64,000 nucleotides of DNA from Cohnella sp. GbtcB17. GTDB lineage: Bacteria; Bacillota; Bacilli; Paenibacillales; Paenibacillaceae. Both the position numbers and the translations under genes were made by a program. Below are positions 9,115-18,095 of this stretch, piece by piece. The stretch spans positions 58,452 through 122,451 of the forward strand of contig NZ_JAGXJW010000017.1 in the NCBI RefSeq assembly GCF_019091135.1, given 5' to 3'. The notes beneath the pieces were generated by a model. That model was not told the DNA's origin and did no database searches. It saw only the letters and a program-made list of their open reading frames with translations. How positions within the stretch are numbered: the first letter of the stretch is position 1; each line of letters starts with the position of its first letter.

Positions 9115-10187
9115 AAAACAACGTGAGCCGATGGCTGTTCCTCGCGTTCATGCTGACGGGCGCGGCCGCTTTGAGCGGATGTTGGGACATCAAAGATATC
9201 AATCACCGCTCGTTGCCGATCGTCATGGGGGTCAAGGAAACCGCAGGGACATATCAAGTGCTGCTGCTCATTCCCGATGCCAGCCCGAGCCAAACGAACG
9301 TGAAGATCATCTCTCAAACGGGAAGCACCATCAACGAAATTTTGGACCAGATCGATAAAAACATGGAAAACAAAGTCGACCTGCTCCACTTGAAGGTCAT
9401 CCTGTTCGAACGGTCCGTCGCCGAGAAAGGGTTAAGCCAGAGCATCGAAAGCTTCATGCGATCGAGGGACATCTCCAATAAGACGCTCACCGCGATCAGC
9501 GAAGGGGCGCTCGAGCCGCTCTTCGAGAAGCTGAAGTCCTCCTCTTCAAACGGCGGCATGGAGATTTACGATTTTTTCGAAAAAAACGCGGGATGGTCGC
9601 CGGAAGTGGTGCAAACCCGAATCTGGGAAGTATTCAGAAGTATGAACTCCTTTACGCGAGACGTCGTGATCCCGACCATCAAGCCCGGTCATACGACGAC
9701 GATTGAGAGCACAGGCGCCGCCATGATCAAAAACGGCAAAATGGTCGGCGTCATCGATTCGGAAGAAACGCTGCTTTACAATCTATTCAAAGGCGCGGGA
9801 ACGCAAGGCAAAATCGAGGTGATGCATCGCGCGACGGTTAAAATCGTAGCGGATCGACTGACCCGAAGCAGCGTGATGCGCGAAGGCAGCGCAATGATGA
9901 TCGGTCGGCTGCATCTGAAGGTGACCGTGCTTGAGACGGTCGGCGACCCGACCGTAGCCGAGATCAAAAAGGAAATCGACGAGCAATTGTCGACGCGCTT
10001 GCAAGCGATGCTCCGAACCGCTCAATCCAAAGAAGCCGATATATTGGGACTTGGGCAGCTTTACCGCGACAAGCTCTCCCGGGAAAATCTGCGGCAATGG
10101 AGATCGAAGTATTACCCTTTCATGAAAATCGAGTTCAAGGTCCACGTCATTGTCCAGGACGGCGGACTGCTGAAAATCAAAAGCTGA
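9111..10187 (+). CDS. gerKC: Spore germinant receptor lipoprotein subunit C (GerAC/GerKC family)
   Basis: 358-residue lipoprotein. The signal peptide ends in the lipobox LSGC followed by WDIKDINHRSLPIVMG, a GerAC hallmark (CWD plus E/D-N segment). The carboxy half contains the Spore_GerAC domain with SKYYPFMKIEFKVHVIVQDGG near the end. ATG 9111 overlaps the B stop (ATGA), and the coding frame continues upstream only as antisense-free extension without a signal, so this start is clear. It completes a three-gene receptor without a D subunit. Confidence 0.9.
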   Translation: MKNNVSRWLFLAFMLTGAAALSGCWDIKDINHRSLPIVMGVKETAGTYQVLLLIPDASPSQTNVKIISQTGSTINEILDQIDKNMENKVDLLHLKVILFERSVAEKGLSQSIESFMRSRDISNKTLTAISEGALEPLFEKLKSSSSNGGMEIYDFFEKNAGWSPEVVQTRIWEVFRSMNSFTRDVVIPTIKPGHTTTIESTGAAMIKNGKMVGVIDSEETLLYNLFKGAGTQGKIEVMHRATVKIVADRLTRSSVMREGSAMMIGRLHLKVTVLETVGDPTVAEIKKEIDEQLSTRLQAMLRTAQSKEADILGLGQLYRDKLSRENLRQWRSKYYPFMKIEFKVHVIVQDGGLLKIKS

Positions 10188-10205
10188 ACGTGACGATGCG
10201 CCCGA

Positions 10206-11336
10206 TCAGACGGTAAGCGCCTCTGACGCGACTTTGTTTTTCCCGGTCCGCTTCGCTTCATACAGCAACGCATCGACGTCCTCGAACAGCCTTTCCTTGG
10301 AGAACGCGTTCGAATAGCTCTTGATCCCCACGCTCACGGTCACGGCTCTGCCGTCCAATTCCGGATGATTCGACTTGGCCAGCTCCGCCCGGATTCCCTC
10401 GACAAGCCCGTAAGCTTCTTCGAACGATTGCTCGAACAACAGCAAAGCGAACTCCTCGCCGCCGTACCGAGACGCGATGTCCGCAGGAGATATGCGATCC
10501 TTGATGACGCGCGCGACGGACGCCAGTATCGTGTCGCCCACGCGGTGGCCGAACGTATCGTTAATCGATTTGAAGTTGTCGATGTCGATTAAGGCGAGAT
10601 GAAAAGGCGCGCCTCTATCCGCGAATTCGATCGCCTTGTCGTAAAATTCGTGGAACGACATATGGTTGTATAGCTTCGTCAACGCATCCGTTTTGGACTG
10701 CTGGGACATGACCGTCTTTTCGACCAGCAGCTGCTGTTGGGCGAACATCGCTGCTTCGAGATCGAACACGAGGTCGCGACCGCTGACGACGATATAGCTG
10801 GCGGCCACCGCGCTAAGCGCGAAAAACAGCACGATCGCAATCAGATCGAAATCGCTCATATAGGAGCGAAACGAGAAATCCCAGCGATACAGGACGCAAA
10901 AGCCGATGACTTGCAGCGCCGTGGTGAACCACGTCAAGCTTAACCTGAAAAACAGCGCGGAAGCAAAAATCGGAAGCAGCATCACAGCCGCGATAATCCG
11001 GACGTCCATGTTCAAATGGACGATGATCATCGAGATGAACGTGCCGGCGAAAAATATGGAAGAAAACGAGAAGCGTTCGGCTTTCACAAGAATCGCATGG
11101 GCAGCGGCGGTAATGCCACACATAAGCAAAGTGGGATAGAGCAAAATGCGCAAGTAAAATTCATGCGCGGTCGCTTCGTAAGGAAGGAAAAGAAACGCAA
11201 AAAGCTGGGCCAGGAAATGTGCGCCGATGACCGACCAGTAGGTCCAGATGAACCCGCGCACGTAGCGGAACTGGCGCTGCTTTTCGATGGCCGCGAAAGA
11301 GGGGTCGGAAAAATAACGATTGGGCCTGCTTTTCAT
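10206..11336 (-). CDS. Membrane diguanylate cyclase (GGDEF)
   Basis: 376 residues. Five or six membrane helices occupy roughly residues 25-190, then a GGDEF domain makes cyclic di-GMP from two GTP. The active-site loop is RYGGEEF near 289-295, preceded by SKTDALTKLYNH and DIDNFKSINDTFGH (metal and base contacts), so it should be active. I see no EAL domain. The upstream in-frame GTG at 11348 lacks a better ribosome site, so ATG 11336 is preferred. It is convergent with the germinant receptor operon, 18 bases apart. Confidence 0.88.
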   Translation of the reverse strand: MKSRPNRYFSDPSFAAIEKQRQFRYVRGFIWTYWSVIGAHFLAQLFAFLFLPYEATAHEFYLRILLYPTLLMCGITAAAHAILVKAERFSFSSIFFAGTFISMIIVHLNMDVRIIAAVMLLPIFASALFFRLSLTWFTTALQVIGFCVLYRWDFSFRSYMSDFDLIAIVLFFALSAVAASYIVVSGRDLVFDLEAAMFAQQQLLVEKTVMSQQSKTDALTKLYNHMSFHEFYDKAIEFADRGAPFHLALIDIDNFKSINDTFGHRVGDTILASVARVIKDRISPADIASRYGGEEFALLLFEQSFEEAYGLVEGIRAELAKSNHPELDGRAVTVSVGIKSYSNAFSKERLFEDVDALLYEAKRTGKNKVASEALTV

Positions 11337-11435
11337 TTTACACCACACTTACCGGGTCTAGTTGCAGAGAATGAACACTACATAATTCGACAAGATTCCT
11401 GCACTCCCTTCCGTCGAATTCAAATTATTTATGTT

Positions 11436-11467
11436 AAAAAACCTGACGACGCCGAAGCGCCGACAGG
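11436..11467 (-). terminator. Terminator downstream of the YkoP-like gene
   Basis: Two 11-base arms (11442-11452 and 11457-11467) enclose the tetraloop and contain one mismatch. A run of six T on the minus strand (11436-11441) follows. It should end the AraC/YkoP-like transcript. Confidence 0.75.
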
Positions 11468-11525
11468 CTGCGGAAGCTGCTGGTCCAAAAAGGCCATTAA
11501 CCCTTTTTCGATCGCTCGCTCGCGT

Positions 11526-12164
11526 TTACGAAGCGGCGGGCTTGAAGCCCCCCATTGCACGCAGGAGCGATTGGCGCGAATGGATAAGCTGCATCGGCAC
11601 GAGCTTGGCTTTGCTTCCTTGCGTACGGAGCCGGCCCGCGGGATGCAGAAATCTGAGCAGCGTCTGCAAATAGACGGCGGTCCACTTTTCCATCGACCGC
11701 GAGGGCAGCGGCCGGCACTCGAAGCCCAGTCCGTGCACGAGTCCGCGGTGAAGCAGCGTCGTGCCGAGCAGTCCCTTCACCTCGGCCAGTCTCGGATCGC
11801 CCTCCATCGCCTCGGCGATCCGCCTTAACGATGCGCGAGCCAGCCGTGCGGTCTTGAGCGCGGCCCGGTCCGAGCCCACCGTACCGGACAGCTCCAGCAT
11901 CCGGCGGTTGTCCAGGTGCAGCTCGCCGACCCGGTCGCCGGCCTCGATTCGCGTGCCGTCCGCGCAAACGATCGCTTCCCCGGCATGCCGCTTGATCAGC
12001 AGCTTGCATATGCCGTAATCGAGCTTGCCCTCGCTGCGCCATTCCATGCCTAGCCAGACGACCTTTTCCCATAGCATCCATGCCTTCTGCCGAACCGTAA
12101 ACCGCGCGCCTGCCTCGGTCTCGCCGGCGGGTACGGCTCCCTGTAGCCGCGAACTGCCTATCAT
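11526..12164 (-). CDS. YkoP-like conserved protein
   Basis: 212 residues, no signal peptide or membrane helix. It resembles Bacillus YkoP: the central part contains ADGTRIEAGDRVGELHLDN near residues 70-90, the region shared with that family, and a carboxy-terminal domain with GLVHGLGFECRPLPSRS. No catalytic function is established that I know of. ATG 12164 has GGGAGG eight bases upstream. It lies downstream of the AraC-type gene on the same strand with 95 bases between and shares its terminator, so both may form one transcript. Confidence 0.6.
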   Translation of the reverse strand: MIGSSRLQGAVPAGETEAGARFTVRQKAWMLWEKVVWLGMEWRSEGKLDYGICKLLIKRHAGEAIVCADGTRIEAGDRVGELHLDNRRMLELSGTVGSDRAALKTARLARASLRRIAEAMEGDPRLAEVKGLLGTTLLHRGLVHGLGFECRPLPSRSMEKWTAVYLQTLLRFLHPAGRLRTQGSKAKLVPMQLIHSRQSLLRAMGGFKPAAS

Positions 12165-12259
12165 CCCGATTCCTCCCTTTGCCTTGGCTCTGTCTCTTTT
12201 TATTGTAGCCGCGGCAAGGAGGTCCTCCCATCGTCTCGCGTCGTGAACGGGTGCCCTGC

Positions 12260-13072
12260 TCAGGTCGTGATCTGTACTGGACCGCGGTCGGGATCGCGGG
12301 CATCGCGGTAGCGTTTGGGCGTGACGCGGACGTACTTTTTGAATTGGCGCATAAAATGCGTGTCGTTGTCGTACCCGCACAGATTCGCCACCTCGGAGAC
12401 GGACAGCCTGCTGTTTCTCAACAAATATTTGGCATACTCGAGCCGGGCCGCGATCATGTCGGTCATGACGGGCACGCCGAAAAACTGCTTGTACGAATGC
12501 TGAAAATACGATTTGCTCAAATTGACGCGGGAGGCCAGCTCCTCGACGGTCGTCCGCAAGTGCGGCGCGTTGTAGAGCGAGCTTCGCAGATCCACAAAAG
12601 CGCCGTAATAACCGCTGACCTTGTCCGGAAGCGGCGCCGCCTGCGTCGCGTTGGCCAGCTTCATCACGAAGCCGCGAAGCTCCAGGTCCACGATTCTGCC
12701 CGCCAGACGGCCCCCGTTGCTCTGAATGCGCCGCAGCTCGATGACGCCTCGCGAGATCTGCAGGGCATCGACGGCCTTGACCGGCTCGTCCAGCGGGTAT
12801 CCGAGCTCGCCGAGCAGCGCGCCCATCTCGTCGCCGACGCAGTGGAACCAATCGTTCGCGAACGGTCGCTCGAGCTCCCTGTACAGATGGGGCGTATCCG
12901 GCCCGAAGATGATATGGGCGCCCGGCTCTACGATCAACGACCGGCCGCGGACGATGACCTCGGAGCGGCTCTTGAAAAAAACGAACGCATAGTTCCCCGC
13001 GCCTCTCGGCCTGTCGATCGTTATACCGTCCGGATGAACATGATGATAGCCGCAGCTTACCAAATCCAACAA
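12260..13072 (-). CDS. AraC-family transcriptional regulator
   Basis: 270 residues. The amino half looks like a cupin ligand-binding domain (VEPGAHIIFGPDTPHLY near 48). The carboxy end carries two helix-turn-helix motifs: ASRVNLSKSYFQHSYKQFF and VSEVANLCGYDNDTHFMRQF, then VTPKRYR. It is divergent from the GH51 arabinofuranosidase gene, so it probably controls that gene in response to a pentose or oligosaccharide (inference). Confidence 0.85.
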   Translation of the reverse strand: MLDLVSCGYHHVHPDGITIDRPRGAGNYAFVFFKSRSEVIVRGRSLIVEPGAHIIFGPDTPHLYRELERPFANDWFHCVGDEMGALLGELGYPLDEPVKAVDALQISRGVIELRRIQSNGGRLAGRIVDLELRGFVMKLANATQAAPLPDKVSGYYGAFVDLRSSLYNAPHLRTTVEELASRVNLSKSYFQHSYKQFFGVPVMTDMIAARLEYAKYLLRNSRLSVSEVANLCGYDNDTHFMRQFKKYVRVTPKRYRDARDPDRGPVQITT

Positions 13073-13111
13073 AGCGATCCCTCCAGAGCACGATCGGTCA
13101 GTTTTTTGAAT

Positions 13112-13140
13112 ATTATAATGGATGGTTCACGCCTTCTCAA
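13112..13140 (-). promoter_or_regulatory. Sigma-A promoter of the AraC-type gene
   Basis: TTGAGA (-35, 13135-13140) and TATAAT (-10, 13112-13117) on the minus strand, spacer 17, about 40 bases before the start codon. Confidence 0.65.
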
Positions 13141-13145
13141 GCCTC

Positions 13146-13170
13146 TATAATGAAGCTGAAAACGCGTTTA
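13146..13170 (+). promoter_or_regulatory. Possible abfA -10 box and catabolite-response-like site
   Basis: A TATAAT at 13146-13151 has only a weak -35 upstream. It is followed at 13157-13170 by a palindromic element centred on AAACGCGTTT that resembles a CcpA cre site with two mismatches. A cre site just after the -10 would repress a sugar-utilisation gene when glucose is present. This is inference from the motif. Confidence 0.35.
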
Positions 13171-13207
13171 TCGTGAGTGCAATCGCTATTTTGGAGGGAG
13201 AATTCGC

Positions 13208-14695
13208 ATGCTGAAGGCTATCGTGCATACCGACTGGACCACAGGTACGATCAACAAAAATATTTACGGTCACTTTTCGGAGCATCTCGGACGATGCATT
13301 TACGAAGGCTTGTGGGTCGGAGAGGACTCTCCGATCCCGAATACGGACGGCATCCGCAACGACGTGCTCGAAGCGCTGCGCGAGCTCAAGGTTCCGGTGC
13401 TGCGCTGGCCGGGCGGCTGCTTCGCCGACGAATATCACTGGCGCGACGGCATCGGTCCGCGAGAGAACCGCAAGCGCATGATCAACACGCACTGGGGCGG
13501 CGTCGTGGAAAACAACCATTTCGGCACGCACGAGTTCTTCCGCCTTTGCGAGCTGATCGGCGCGGAGCCTTATATTTGCGGCAACGTAGGAAGCGGTTCC
13601 GCCCAGGAGATGTCCGAGTGGCTTGAATATATGACGTTCGACGGCGAATCGCCGCTCGCCAACCTGCGCAGGCAGAATGGCCAAGAGAAGCCATGGAAGC
13701 TGAAGTACTTCGGCGTCGGCAATGAAAACTGGGGCTGCGGCGGCAATATGCTTCCCGAGTTCTATGCCGATCTGTACAGGCAGTTCCAGACGTACTGCCG
13801 ACAGTACGGGGACAACAAGCTGTACAAGATCGCCGGCGGCGCCAACTCGGACGATTACCGCTGGACGGAAGTTTTAATGCAGAAGGCGGCCGGTCAAATG
13901 GACGGGCTGAGCGTGCACTACTACACGGTGCCCGGCAGCTGGCAGGAGAAAGGCTCGGCAACGGAATTCGCGGCGTCCGACTGGGAAAATACGATGCGCA
14001 AGGCGCTGTATGCGGACGAGCTGCTCACCCGACACGGGACGATCATGGATCAATACGATCCAGAGCGCCGCGTCGGCCTGATCGTCGACGAGTGGGGCAC
14101 CTGGTTCGACGTCGAGCCGGGAACGAATCCAGGCTTTTTGTACCAGCAAAACACGATGCGGGACGCACTCGTCGCCGCCGCGCATTTGCACATTTTCCAC
14201 AAGCACTGTCAGCGCATTCAGATGGCGAACATCGCGCAGCTCGTCAACGTCCTTCAAGCCGTCGTGTTGACCGAGGGCGACCGGATGCTGCGTACGCCGA
14301 CCTACCACGTGCTGAAAATGTATGCCGTCCACCAGGATGCCGAGGCGCTCGCCTTGCACGGCGAATTCGGAAGCTTCGGATCGGGAGACGGACAGCCGCT
14401 GCCGCATGTCGGCGCGACGGCTTCCAGGAAGGACGGCGTCGTGAACGTGAGCCTTTTCAATATGCATCCTTCGGAAGCCGCCGAGCTTCGGCTCGAGCTG
14501 CGCGGCGCCGATGGCGCCTTCGAACTGGAAGGCCTCGTGCTAAGCGGCGAAGGCATGAACGCGCACAATACGTTCGAATCGCCCGATCGCGTCGAGACGA
14601 AGCCTTTGGCCGGCATCAAGCAGGACGGCCAAGCCTACCTCGTCCCCCTGCCGGCCGCATCGGTCGCGACGATCAGCTTCAAGCCGCGCTCGTAA
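13208..14695 (+). CDS. abfA: Alpha-L-arabinofuranosidase, GH51
   Basis: 495-residue intracellular retaining glycosidase that releases terminal arabinofuranose from arabino-oligosaccharides; no signal peptide. The (beta/alpha)8 barrel begins with the family segment [16 protein letters not shown] and [18 protein letters not shown]. The acid/base residue is E173 in VGNENWG and the nucleophile E295 in [10 protein letters not shown] beta-sandwich carboxy domain starts near 390. GGAGGGAG lies seven bases before ATG. The divergent AraC-type regulator is the likely controller. Confidence 0.93.
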   Translation: MLKAIVHTDWTTGTINKNIYGHFSEHLGRCIYEGLWVGEDSPIPNTDGIRNDVLEALRELKVPVLRWPGGCFADEYHWRDGIGPRENRKRMINTHWGGVVENNHFGTHEFFRLCELIGAEPYICGNVGSGSAQEMSEWLEYMTFDGESPLANLRRQNGQEKPWKLKYFGVGNENWGCGGNMLPEFYADLYRQFQTYCRQYGDNKLYKIAGGANSDDYRWTEVLMQKAAGQMDGLSVHYYTVPGSWQEKGSATEFAASDWENTMRKALYADELLTRHGTIMDQYDPERRVGLIVDEWGTWFDVEPGTNPGFLYQQNTMRDALVAAAHLHIFHKHCQRIQMANIAQLVNVLQAVVLTEGDRMLRTPTYHVLKMYAVHQDAEALALHGEFGSFGSGDGQPLPHVGATASRKDGVVNVSLFNMHPSEAAELRLELRGADGAFELEGLVLSGEGMNAHNTFESPDRVETKPLAGIKQDGQAYLVPLPAASVATISFKPRS

Positions 14696-14701
14696 AAGAA
14701 C

Positions 14702-14742
14702 AAACAAGCTCCATGCGTCCAAGAGCCGCATGGAGCTTGTTT
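14702..14742. terminator. Bidirectional terminator between abfA and the DUF6171 gene
   Basis: Perfect arms of about 15 bases around CAAGCTCCATGCG and its complement, flanked by A/T-rich ends on both sides. It lies between convergent genes. Confidence 0.8.
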
Positions 14743-14752
14743 ATGTTCGCCG

Positions 14753-15031
14753 CTATGCCGGCCACTTCGGACGGGCGTCGGCGGATAACGGATGCGGGCA
14801 GCGCCCGGTCTTCAAGCTCGCCCGTAAACGCACGAGGCACCCGCAGTGCATGCACGTCGTGCCGTAGGCCAGCCCGTCGCAGCTCGCGCACGCTTCCAGC
14901 CTGGCTTTATAGCTGTCGTCGTCGATCCGCTCCTCCGGCTTGATCTTGGACAGCAGTCGCTCGATCTGCGCCTCCGTCACCTGTACACTCGACGTACAGC
15001 CTTTGCATGCTTCCGTTGCCTTGACTCTCAT
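14753..15031 (-). CDS. DUF6171-type small cysteine-rich protein
   Basis: 92 residues with seven cysteines in pairs: CKGC near residue 9, CASC near 53, CMHCGC near 64, and CP near 80. This looks like a zinc-binding fold of the small conserved Firmicute family DUF6171; no function is known to me. The start is taken at ATG 15031 with GGAG five bases upstream. Upstream in-frame residues are unrelated to the pattern. Confidence 0.7.
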   Translation of the reverse strand: MRVKATEACKGCTSSVQVTEAQIERLLSKIKPEERIDDDSYKARLEACASCDGLAYGTTCMHCGCLVRLRASLKTGRCPHPLSADARPKWPA

Positions 15032-15207
15032 GTCGGCTCCACGACCTTTCCCGGTAAATGCGCTTCGTCCCCTCCATCGTAGGCGATCTGTTTGGCGGAT
15101 ACAATTCAGGATGTTGCTCAATAAACTGATCGATGGTGCTTTTGGATACACGGCAGCACGGAGAACGGTTAACAAACCGCAACGATAAGAGGGAATCTGA
15201 ATCCATC

Positions 15208-15249
15208 AAAAAAGCTCCCGAATCGTCCCAAGGACAGATTCAAGAGCTT
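15208..15249 (-). terminator. Terminator of tRNA-Leu copy 2
   Basis: Stem of AGCTC with GAATC and GTCC segments pairing to GGGAGCT, then TTTTTT on the minus strand (15208-15213). Related in sequence to the terminator of copy 1. Confidence 0.8.
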
Positions 15250-15262
15250 GTAAAGGTTAAGG

Positions 15263-15350
<88 letters not shown>

Positions 15351-15393
15351 ATATTCCGTCTTGAACGACTTTCTTTGCAAGACGATAAATAAG

Positions 15394-15422
15394 AATATAC
15401 AAGAAAGTAGAACGATTGTAAA
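15394..15422 (-). promoter_or_regulatory. Sigma-A promoter of tRNA-Leu copy 2
   Basis: TTTACA (15417-15422) and TATATT (15394-15399), spacer 17. The flanking GCAAGACGATAAAT segment matches that before copy 1, so the promoter was duplicated with the gene. Confidence 0.7.
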
Positions 15423-15508
15423 GCTTTTTTTAAAATCGAACCAAACTTTATAGGCAGAAATGAAGCTGCACCCGATCGATTCTGTTTAACTTCAAGATTG
15501 AGCCGCTA

Positions 15509-15538
15509 AAAATAAAAACCCTTCCGAAGAAAGGGTTG
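15509..15538 (-). terminator. Terminator of tRNA-Leu copy 3
   Basis: AACCCTT paired with AAGGGTT (15517-15537) followed by TTTTTATTTT on the minus strand. It is unlike the terminators of copies 1 and 2. Confidence 0.8.
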
Positions 15539-15549
15539 GTTGATTGTGG

Positions 15550-15637
<88 letters not shown>

Positions 15638-15712
15638 AAATGCTCATGCAGGGAACGATATACGCTTGTCCGTTAACGGCGTCGCGCCTTATGGTCTGCA
15701 ATCACGAGACTC

Positions 15713-15742
15713 ATAATAGCACGGGCCGGGAAACGAAGTCAA
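15713..15742 (-). promoter_or_regulatory. Sigma-A promoter of tRNA-Leu copy 3
   Basis: TTGACT (15737-15742) and TATTAT (15713-15718), spacer 18, on the minus strand. The leader to the tRNA is about 70 bases, longer than for copies 1 and 2. Confidence 0.6.
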
Positions 15743-15765
15743 GCCCGTTTGCGAAGTTGTAATTT

Positions 15766-16038
15766 TCAGTCATTTTCGTCGTCCGGTTCGCCGATATCCT
15801 CGAGGTCAAACGGCGCACCGTCGAGCACCGGCGCCTGTCTGGGCTCCGACGCGGGTCCGATCGCATAGCTGCGGCGCAGCTTGACGACGCGGCGATTCGG
15901 CCTGCGAATGAGCACGTATTCGTCGTCCCACGCCACGACGATGCCCCGCACGTCGTTGATCTGAAGAATGTCCCGCACGACGCGAACCTTGATGCCTTCG
16001 ACGCGATATTGATCGAGCTGCTCGTCACTGATAGCCAT
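15766..16038 (-). CDS. Conserved hypothetical protein, 90 residues
   Basis: Small soluble acidic-tailed protein starting AISDEQLDQYRVEGIKVRV, with a beta-rich middle (RGIVVAWDDEYVLIRR) and a carboxy tail of D and E (FDLEDIGEPDDEND). I recognise no family; the middle could be a small SH3-like barrel, which is a guess. ATG 16038 has a GGGGG stretch upstream. An in-frame start at 16074 would add 12 residues reading through the neighbouring spacer. Confidence 0.6.
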   Translation of the reverse strand: MAISDEQLDQYRVEGIKVRVVRDILQINDVRGIVVAWDDEYVLIRRPNRRVVKLRRSYAIGPASEPRQAPVLDGAPFDLEDIGEPDDEND

Positions 16039-16072
16039 GGCGGCCCCCTTGTCCGTAAAGCATGAATGATAC

Positions 16073-16118
16073 AAAAAAAACAGGACCCGGACAAGACGGC
16101 CGTCTCGTCCGGGTCCTC
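16073..16118 (-). terminator. Terminator of the gene at 16142
   Basis: Long stem AGGACCCGGAC with its complement and an inner GACGG/CCGTC pairing, then eight T on the minus strand (16073-16080). Confidence 0.85.
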
Positions 16119-16141
16119 CTGCTATTCAACGCCGCCGCTGC

Positions 16142-16468
16142 TTAGCCGACATGCTCGCGCGATTCGTTTGTCTCGTACCAGTAATCGAGCACCTTGCTCG
16201 ACATGACGCGGCCGCGTACGTACTCGGCCTGGCGCTCGGTGAACAGCTCCGTCCAGGTGATCTCCAGCTCGTCGCACAGCTTCACAATCGTGAGCAGCTC
16301 CGACCAAGCGACATACCTCTTATACCAGAAAAACTGCGGATGCTCGATCATATAAGGATACAGGTCGTCGAACTCCGTATGCTTGCAGTCGAGCGCGCGC
16401 TCGAAATGGATCTTGGCTTGCTCCAGCTTGTCGACGAAAAACTGCTGTGACACATTCATGTCTCCCAT
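16142..16468 (-). CDS. Conserved hypothetical protein, 108 residues
   Basis: Soluble, alpha-helical, rich in aromatic residues (YPYMIEHPQFFWYKRYVAWSE near 37-57). I do not recognise a family. The start at ATG 16468 has GGGAGG ten bases upstream; a second ATG at 16459 also has a short GGGAG. It stands alone with its own strong terminator, which supports a real gene. Confidence 0.6.
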   Translation of the reverse strand: MGDMNVSQQFFVDKLEQAKIHFERALDCKHTEFDDLYPYMIEHPQFFWYKRYVAWSELLTIVKLCDELEITWTELFTERQAEYVRGRVMSSKVLDYWYETNESREHVG

Positions 16469-16578
16469 TTGCTGCTCGCCTCCCTCTGCACTTAGCCTTA
16501 TTATAGAACAAATGGCAGCCCGACGGGAAGACTTCTCTTCAAGGTTGGGCTTGGGATTATATTACAATCTATCAAGGA

Positions 16579-17151
16579 CTAGTCCTCGAACGTTATGGCG
16601 TTATCCTCCAAAGAGGAGATTTTGACGAGCGACTCGACCTCATAGCCCAGCTCCCGCAGCGTCCGGCCTCCCGCCTGAAACGACTTTTCGAGGACAATCC
16701 CGATGCCTGCCACCGAGCTGCCCGCCTGCTCGAGAATCTTCAGCAGTCCTCGGGCCGCGTCGCCGTTGGCGATAATGTCGTCGATGAACAGCACGCGATC
16801 CTCGGCCTTCAGCAGGTGCCGCGATACGAGCAGATCGGTGACGATGCCCTTGGTGAAGGAAGGCACGCGCTCGCAATAAGCGTCCGGCTCGTTAAGCAGC
16901 GTCTTCTTCCGCCGGGCGAATACGAGCGGCACGTTCATGACGAGCGCGGTAGCGAAGGCGACGGGAATGCCGGACGACTCGATCGTCACCACCTTCGTGA
17001 TGTCCCTTCCTTCGAAGCGGCGCGCAAACTCCTTGCCGAGCTCCATCGTCAGGCCCGGATCGACGCCGTGATTGAGCAGCGAGTCGAGCTTCAGGACGCC
17101 GGCGCTGACGACGGTCGCTTCCTCTAAAATCCGTTGTTTCAGTATCTCCAT
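16579..17151 (-). CDS. xpt: Xanthine phosphoribosyltransferase
   Basis: 190 residues. Salvages xanthine with PRPP to form XMP in the cytoplasm. The type I phosphoribosyltransferase fold shows the PRPP loop VLFIDDIIANGDA at 120-132 and the family features TIESSGIPVAFATAL and FARRKKT. The length matches Bacillus Xpt. GGAGAGA lies about eight bases before ATG. Bacillus xpt carries a purine riboswitch; I could not find its conserved loops in the 220 bases upstream here. Confidence 0.92.
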   Translation of the reverse strand: MEILKQRILEEATVVSAGVLKLDSLLNHGVDPGLTMELGKEFARRFEGRDITKVVTIESSGIPVAFATALVMNVPLVFARRKKTLLNEPDAYCERVPSFTKGIVTDLLVSRHLLKAEDRVLFIDDIIANGDAARGLLKILEQAGSSVAGIGIVLEKSFQAGGRTLRELGYEVESLVKISSLEDNAITFED

Positions 17152-17373
17152 TAACGATCTCTCCGTCCACTCTTTTCCGAATAAAATACCATAACCCCTC
17201 GCGTTCGCGCAACACCCGCCGGCATGCGAGGCTGACGGGACCTTGTACCCCCACCGTTAGCAAACCGCGACGCGAGACCTATGAATATCAGCTCAAATAC
17301 GATCGGACGAGCAACTTTATCGCCCCTCTGCGGGTCCAACTAAATATAGAAAAGATTGTAAGGCGGTGTCTTC

Positions 17374-18003
17374 ATGTCTATTAGCCGACGCAAAAAGCGT
17401 CATTTGCTCCTCGGCGTACTGGCGACCGGCATCCTTCTTATACCTGTGGCTTGCGGCAGCTCGCATAACGTTCGAACGGCAGCGACTTCCACGCCTGCCG
17501 CCGAGACTTCCACGCCTGCCGCCGAGACTTCGACGGCTTCCCCGTCTCCTTCGTCCGAGGTAACGATAAATGCGCATGGCGGGAATGCAGCCGGAACGCC
17601 GGATGCGGCCTTGTCGCCAGCGCCCAGTCTCGGCGGCATCTCACTCGGCATGACGCTGGCGGACGCCGAAGCCAAGATCGGCGGTCCGGCAGACGACAGC
17701 TATACGCTGCCCGAGGCGGGACGCGCGGTCGAGGTTCGCGAATACGGCGGGTTGACGATCGGCGTCGATACGTCCGGGCACGTCGTCTACGTAGAGATCT
17801 CTTCGGCCTCCGTCGTCTCCGGCCTGCCGGACGTCGAAGTCGGCAGCTCAAGCTCGGACGCCGCTCGCAGCCTGTCGCTGAAGACGGCCCCTTCATCCTC
17901 ATCGATGACGGCCGACGTCGAGGGCGGCATTTTGCGCCTCGATCTCGATCCCGTCTCGGACGAGGTCGTCACGATCAAGCTGATCGGCTCGACGCTCGTC
18001 TGA
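17374..18003 (+). CDS. Putative lipoprotein of unknown function
   Basis: 209 residues. A basic amino end (SRRKKRH), hydrophobic stretch and lipobox PVAC near 24-27 indicate a membrane-anchored lipoprotein. A low-complexity Thr/Ser/Pro/Ala linker to about residue 85 precedes a domain with LGGISLGMTLADAEAKIGGP, which resembles the repeat of surface proteins that use a PxMTxxEAxxxxG pattern. The linker DNA holds a tandem repeat. AGGCGG precedes ATG. Function unknown. Confidence 0.7.
   Translation: MSISRRKKRHLLLGVLATGILLIPVACGSSHNVRTAATSTPAAETSTPAAETSTASPSPSSEVTINAHGGNAAGTPDAALSPAPSLGGISLGMTLADAEAKIGGPADDSYTLPEAGRAVEVREYGGLTIGVDTSGHVVYVEISSASVVSGLPDVEVGSSSSDAARSLSLKTAPSSSSMTADVEGGILRLDLDPVSDEVVTIKLIGSTLV
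17485..17541 (+). repeat. Tandem 21-base repeat inside the lipoprotein gene
   Basis: Two exact 21-base copies at 17485-17505 and 17506-17526 and a degenerate partial third from 17527. They encode a repeated Thr-Ser-Thr-Pro-Ala-Ala-Glu unit of the linker. Copy number could vary by slippage. Confidence 0.8.
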
Positions 18004-18095
18004 CCCTTTCCCATAGGCTTGTCATGGCGCGTCCCGCTCTCTCATAGACTTCAGAGTAGGACAGTCATGGACGAGTCGGGGGAGGTCCGCCGAAG

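Noticed and set aside
17152..17340. Purine riboswitch before xpt
   Set aside because: I looked for the conserved loop and junction blocks on the minus strand and did not find them.
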